Positions 4,804 to 7,540 of a DNA stretch of 7,540 bases are shown one piece after another. Positions within the stretch are counted from its first letter, which is position 1; the number at the start of each line of letters is the position of its first letter. Position numbers and translations under genes: made by a program. The DNA is from Bacteroidota bacterium (GTDB lineage: Bacteria; Bacteroidota; Bacteroidia; Flavobacteriales_D; Crocinitomicaceae). The DNA is taken from contig JAJRQP010000327.1 in NCBI GenBank assembly GCA_024280195.1, positions 1 to 7,540 on the forward strand. The letters are read 5' to 3'. The notes under the pieces are model-generated. The model worked only from the letters and a program-made list of their open reading frames with translations. It did no database searches and was not told the origin of the DNA.

Positions 4804-7059
4804 TTAATGATAATGACTGCTGCCTTTATTTTTAAATAGATCAAATTTTGTTGGTGCTTGCTTTTGTGGCCAACTGTTATTATTGACATCTGTATCTGCA
4901 GTTTCTAAGAAAGGATCCAATGCAATAGACTTCACTTTCTGATCAAAAATAAAGACTTTAGAAACTTTTTCTTCATGTCTTCTCCATATCTCTGCAGGAA
5001 TTCGAACAAGCTCTTTAGATTCATCCTCAAAGGTAAATTGGAGAATAATTGGCATTGGAATCCCTCCGATGTTGGAGAATTTTAATTCATAAAATTGCTT
5101 ATTCGCTGCAAGTAATGCTAATTCTTCTTCGCTTAATTTCGACTTAAACGTTTCGTATTGCTCTTGCTCTTGTTCGCTTACTTCGTAAGGGTCTGCCTTT
5201 GCATAATGGTCATCAATTGTATCATCACGCTCATTTACTGTTTCCTTTATGGATTCACGATTTCTTGCGTCTCCAATGAATTCAGGACTGCTCTCATCGT
5301 TGGCTTTATTAATCGCTTTCTCTACTACTGGATTCTGACTATCTAATGTTGACCAGTTCACTGCATCTAAACTGATGTCCACATGGTCAGTTGTGTAAAA
5401 CCAAGATCTCCAGAACCAGTCTAAATCAACAGCGGAAGCATCTTCCATAGACCTAAAGAAATCGGCAGGGGATGGGTGTTTAAACTTCCAACGCTCGCAA
5501 TACGTTTTGAACGCATAATCAAATAATTCTCTACCCATAATTGTTTCTCTCAAAATATTAAGAGCTGTTGCTGGCTTGCCATAAGCATTATTGCCAAACT
5601 GCCAAATAGATTCTGAGTTAGTCATGATTGGAGAAATATAATCTTTATTGCCTCGCATATAATCCGTGATTAAATGTGCCGGACCTCTTCGAGAAGGGTA
5701 ACCTCGTTCCCATTCTTGCTCTGTCAAGTATTGTACAAAGGTGTTTAATCCTTCATCCATCCAAGTCCATTGGCGTTCGTCAGAATTAATAATCATCGGA
5801 AAGAAGTTGTGCCCAACCTCATGAATGATTACTCCCCACATACCATATTTAGTTCTTTCAGAATAAGTCCCATCAGCATCTGGACGACCACCATTAAAAC
5901 AAATCATAGGATACTCCATCCCAATCCATTTAGAATGTACCGAAATTGCAACAGGGTAGGGATAATCAACCGTGTACTTTGAGTATGATTTCAAAGTGTG
6001 TGCAACGAGCTTTGTAGAATACCTTTCCCAAAGTGGATTTCCCTCTTTTGGGTAGTAGGACATTGCCATGACGTTCTTATCACCAATCTTAACACCTTGT
6101 GCGTCCCACATAAACTTTCTAGAAGATGCGAAAGCAAAATCTCTGACATTCTTCGCTTTAAAGTTCCAAGTTTTTGTTCCTTTCTCTTTCTTTTTTTCAG
6201 CTTCTTCCGCCTCTTCTTGTGTGACAATTAAAACGGGGGAATCAGAATTCAATGCTTTCTTTAATCTTGACTTCTGTTTTGCGCTCAGGATACTACCTGC
6301 ATTTTGCAATTCTCCAGTCGCTCCCACAACATGGTCTGACGGGACAGTGATTGAAACATCGTAATCTCCAAAAGGCAATGTGAATTCTCCTCTTCCTAAA
6401 AATTGCTTGTTTTGCCAACCTTCAACATCGCTATAGACACACATTCTTGGAAACCACTGTGCAATCGTATAAAGATAATTATCGTTTTCTTCAAAATGTT
6501 CAAATCCACTACGTCCACCAATTTTCATTCTGTCATTGATATTGTACCACCACTTAATTTTAAAAGATATAGAACTATTAGGACTTAAAGGTTTGTCGAG
6601 GTTGATGCGCAACATCGTTTTATTGATTGCGTACTCCAAATCTCTTCCTGAAGTATTTGTTACTTCTTGAATTTTAAATCCTCCATCAAATTCAATCAAC
6701 CTTTTGTTGATGTCGGACAAGCTATGAAAATCCTCCATCTTACTGACAGATATTAACTTAGAATCAGAATCCAACGCTCTAACGTTTTGATCTAGCTGTA
6801 TCCATAAATAGGTTAATTCATCAGGAGAATTGTTTGTGTAAGTTATCGTTTCAGAACCAATTATTTTTTGCTCTTCATCATTTAGTTCGACTTCAATTTT
6901 ATAATCCGCTTTTTGCTGGTAATAATTATGACCAGGAGCACCGGCAGCATTTCTATACTCATTAGGTGTTGGTAATTGCTGATCTAATTGTGCAAATTTA
7001 TTCTCTTGAGAAAAACTAGCCAACGGAAGGAGTAATGCAAAAAGTAAATTCTTTTTCAT
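4804..7059 (-). CDS. M1-family zinc metallopeptidase, exported
   Basis: This is a 751-residue gluzincin peptidase. A signal peptide (MKKNLLFALLLPLASFSQ, residues 1-18) indicates export. The N-terminal beta domain (about 45-320) precedes the catalytic domain. Zinc ligands are His413 and His417 of HEVGH and Glu436 of MDEG, in the HEXXH-X18-E spacing; Glu414 is the general base. Tyr493 in NAYGK is the likely transition-state tyrosine. The aminopeptidase motif GXMEN appears as IGMEY (379-383), keeping the glutamate but replacing the Asn. This variant, like HNFFP after the zinc motif, is in my recollection usual in a Bacteroidota subgroup, so the specificity of classical aminopeptidases should not be assumed. 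Residues 281-294 form a charged EEAEEAEKKKEKG stretch, and about 585-650 an acidic linker before a C-terminal beta region. No T9SS tail is seen, so the location is probably periplasm or outer membrane. The gene starts 4 bp after the DUF6702 gene. Confidence 0.96.
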   Translation of the reverse strand: MKKNLLFALLLPLASFSQENKFAQLDQQLPTPNEYRNAAGAPGHNYYQQKADYKIEVELNDEEQKIIGSETITYTNNSPDELTYLWIQLDQNVRALDSDSKLISVSKMEDFHSLSDINKRLIEFDGGFKIQEVTNTSGRDLEYAINKTMLRINLDKPLSPNSSISFKIKWWYNINDRMKIGGRSGFEHFEENDNYLYTIAQWFPRMCVYSDVEGWQNKQFLGRGEFTLPFGDYDVSITVPSDHVVGATGELQNAGSILSAKQKSRLKKALNSDSPVLIVTQEEAEEAEKKKEKGTKTWNFKAKNVRDFAFASSRKFMWDAQGVKIGDKNVMAMSYYPKEGNPLWERYSTKLVAHTLKSYSKYTVDYPYPVAISVHSKWIGMEYPMICFNGGRPDADGTYSERTKYGMWGVIIHEVGHNFFPMIINSDERQWTWMDEGLNTFVQYLTEQEWERGYPSRRGPAHLITDYMRGNKDYISPIMTNSESIWQFGNNAYGKPATALNILRETIMGRELFDYAFKTYCERWKFKHPSPADFFRSMEDASAVDLDWFWRSWFYTTDHVDISLDAVNWSTLDSQNPVVEKAINKANDESSPEFIGDARNRESIKETVNERDDTIDDHYAKADPYEVSEQEQEQYETFKSKLSEEELALLAANKQFYELKFSNIGGIPMPIILQFTFEDESKELVRIPAEIWRRHEEKVSKVFIFDQKVKSIALDPFLETADTDVNNNSWPQKQAPTKFDLFKNKGSSHYH

Positions 7060-7063
7060 GTAA

Positions 7064-7540
7064 TTATTGATTATCTAGATAAATGATTTGTGTTCGTTTG
7101 TTTTGTAAGAATGGTCTTGTATAAACCTGTCCTCTATAATTAAAAGAGATTTTGTTTTGTTGTTCCTTAAAACGGGACATTAATAAGTCGAATTTAACTG
7201 TAATTTCATCAGTTATAGTAATTTTTGAAGATTCAAAATAGAAATTCACAATGCCGTTGAGCTGAACTTGAGAGCCTATTAATTTCAATTCAATAGATTT
7301 CTTGGTGGCAATTGTAAAGTATTTTTGGATGTATGTTGAAATTTCTAAGGTTAACTTATCATTTTTCAATGCTGATTCAAGATCTTTGTCAAAATTTAAT
7401 TCCTTTTGCAATTCTTGCTCAATATCATGTGCGGATGCAGAGATGGTGATTTCAACTTTTTCTGTGATACCATTATAAGTTGCTTCAGCAAATGCAAAAT
7501 AATAGTCATGTGCCGATAAGCTCAATGAGAAACATAAAGA
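7064..7540 (-). CDS. DUF6702 family exported protein, 5' end beyond the window
   Basis: The reading frame stays open to the right edge, so the gene is partial. The visible 158 residues begin SLCFSLSLSA, the hydrophobic end of a signal peptide, with mature protein starting near HDYYFAFAE. A TTG at 7525 could be taken as a start, but it falls inside that signal peptide and is not the true one. The pattern fits the Bacteroidota DUF6702 family: an HxxYxxxxE-like opening strand with ATYNG, an ISTYIQKYF block, LIGSQVQLNGIVNFYFE in the middle, a conserved LLMSRFKEQQNKISF near the end, and a final beta strand. The function is unknown; the fold is likely mostly beta, in the periplasm. It is the first visible gene of the operon and lies just upstream of the M1 peptidase, a pairing I believe recurs in the phylum (from memory, not checked). 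Confidence 0.8.
   Translation of the reverse strand, partial: SLCFSLSLSAHDYYFAFAEATYNGITEKVEITISASAHDIEQELQKELNFDKDLESALKNDKLTLEISTYIQKYFTIATKKSIELKLIGSQVQLNGIVNFYFESSKITITDEITVKFDLLMSRFKEQQNKISFNYRGQVYTRPFLQNKRTQIIYLDNQ

Noticed and set aside
5991..6364. Several overlapping ORFs on both strands inside the M1 peptidase gene
   Set aside because: They are out-of-frame shadows of a complete, motif-rich peptidase gene, and their translations are low-complexity (for example runs of K/R or F/S) with no family features.
7523..7525. TTG start giving a 153-residue DUF6702 protein
   Set aside because: It lies within the hydrophobic part of the signal peptide, and the frame is open to the window edge, so the real start is outside.

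Overview
The window looks like ordinary chromosome from a member of the Bacteroidota, most likely a flavobacterium-like organism. Four things point there: the AT-rich composition; copies of the Bacteroidota -7 promoter element TAnnTTTG in place of a sigma70-type -10; start codons without clear Shine-Dalgarno sequences; and a gene set typical of the phylum (long MnmA, secreted carboxypeptidase-like regulatory domain protein, DUF6702 protein, M1 peptidase with a GMEYP motif). I cannot name the genus. There is no sign of a transposon, prophage, CRISPR array or RNA gene.

Left part (1-1096, plus strand). A few codons of an upstream gene are followed by a small DUF3820 protein (52-270). After a 175-bp AT-rich gap comes an unrecognised 63-residue ORF (446-637), closed by a strong intrinsic terminator (659-688). 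Next is an XRE-type helix-turn-helix regulator (752-1096). A perfect 11-bp inverted repeat (724-755) covers its -7 element and its start codon, which is what an autorepression operator would look like.

Middle (1086-3136). mnmA, the tRNA U34 2-thiouridylase gene, lies on the minus strand and overlaps the regulator gene tail to tail by 11 bp. It is divergent from a secreted carboxypeptidase-like regulatory domain protein (2429-3136). The region between them carries two minus-strand TAnnTTTG elements and, just before the plus-strand gene, one plus-strand element.

Right part (3139-7540, minus strand). Three closely spaced genes read leftward: a DUF6702 protein cut by the window edge, an M1-family metallopeptidase with a signal peptide, and a membrane acyltransferase-3 protein with an added C-terminal beta-rich domain. 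Gaps of 4 and 9 bp suggest one operon for exported or envelope functions. It ends 2 bp from the stop of the convergent carboxypeptidase-like gene.

I do not see a clearly new biological system. The points most worth following are the XRE operator, the acyltransferase C-terminal domain, and the orphan small gene with its own terminator.
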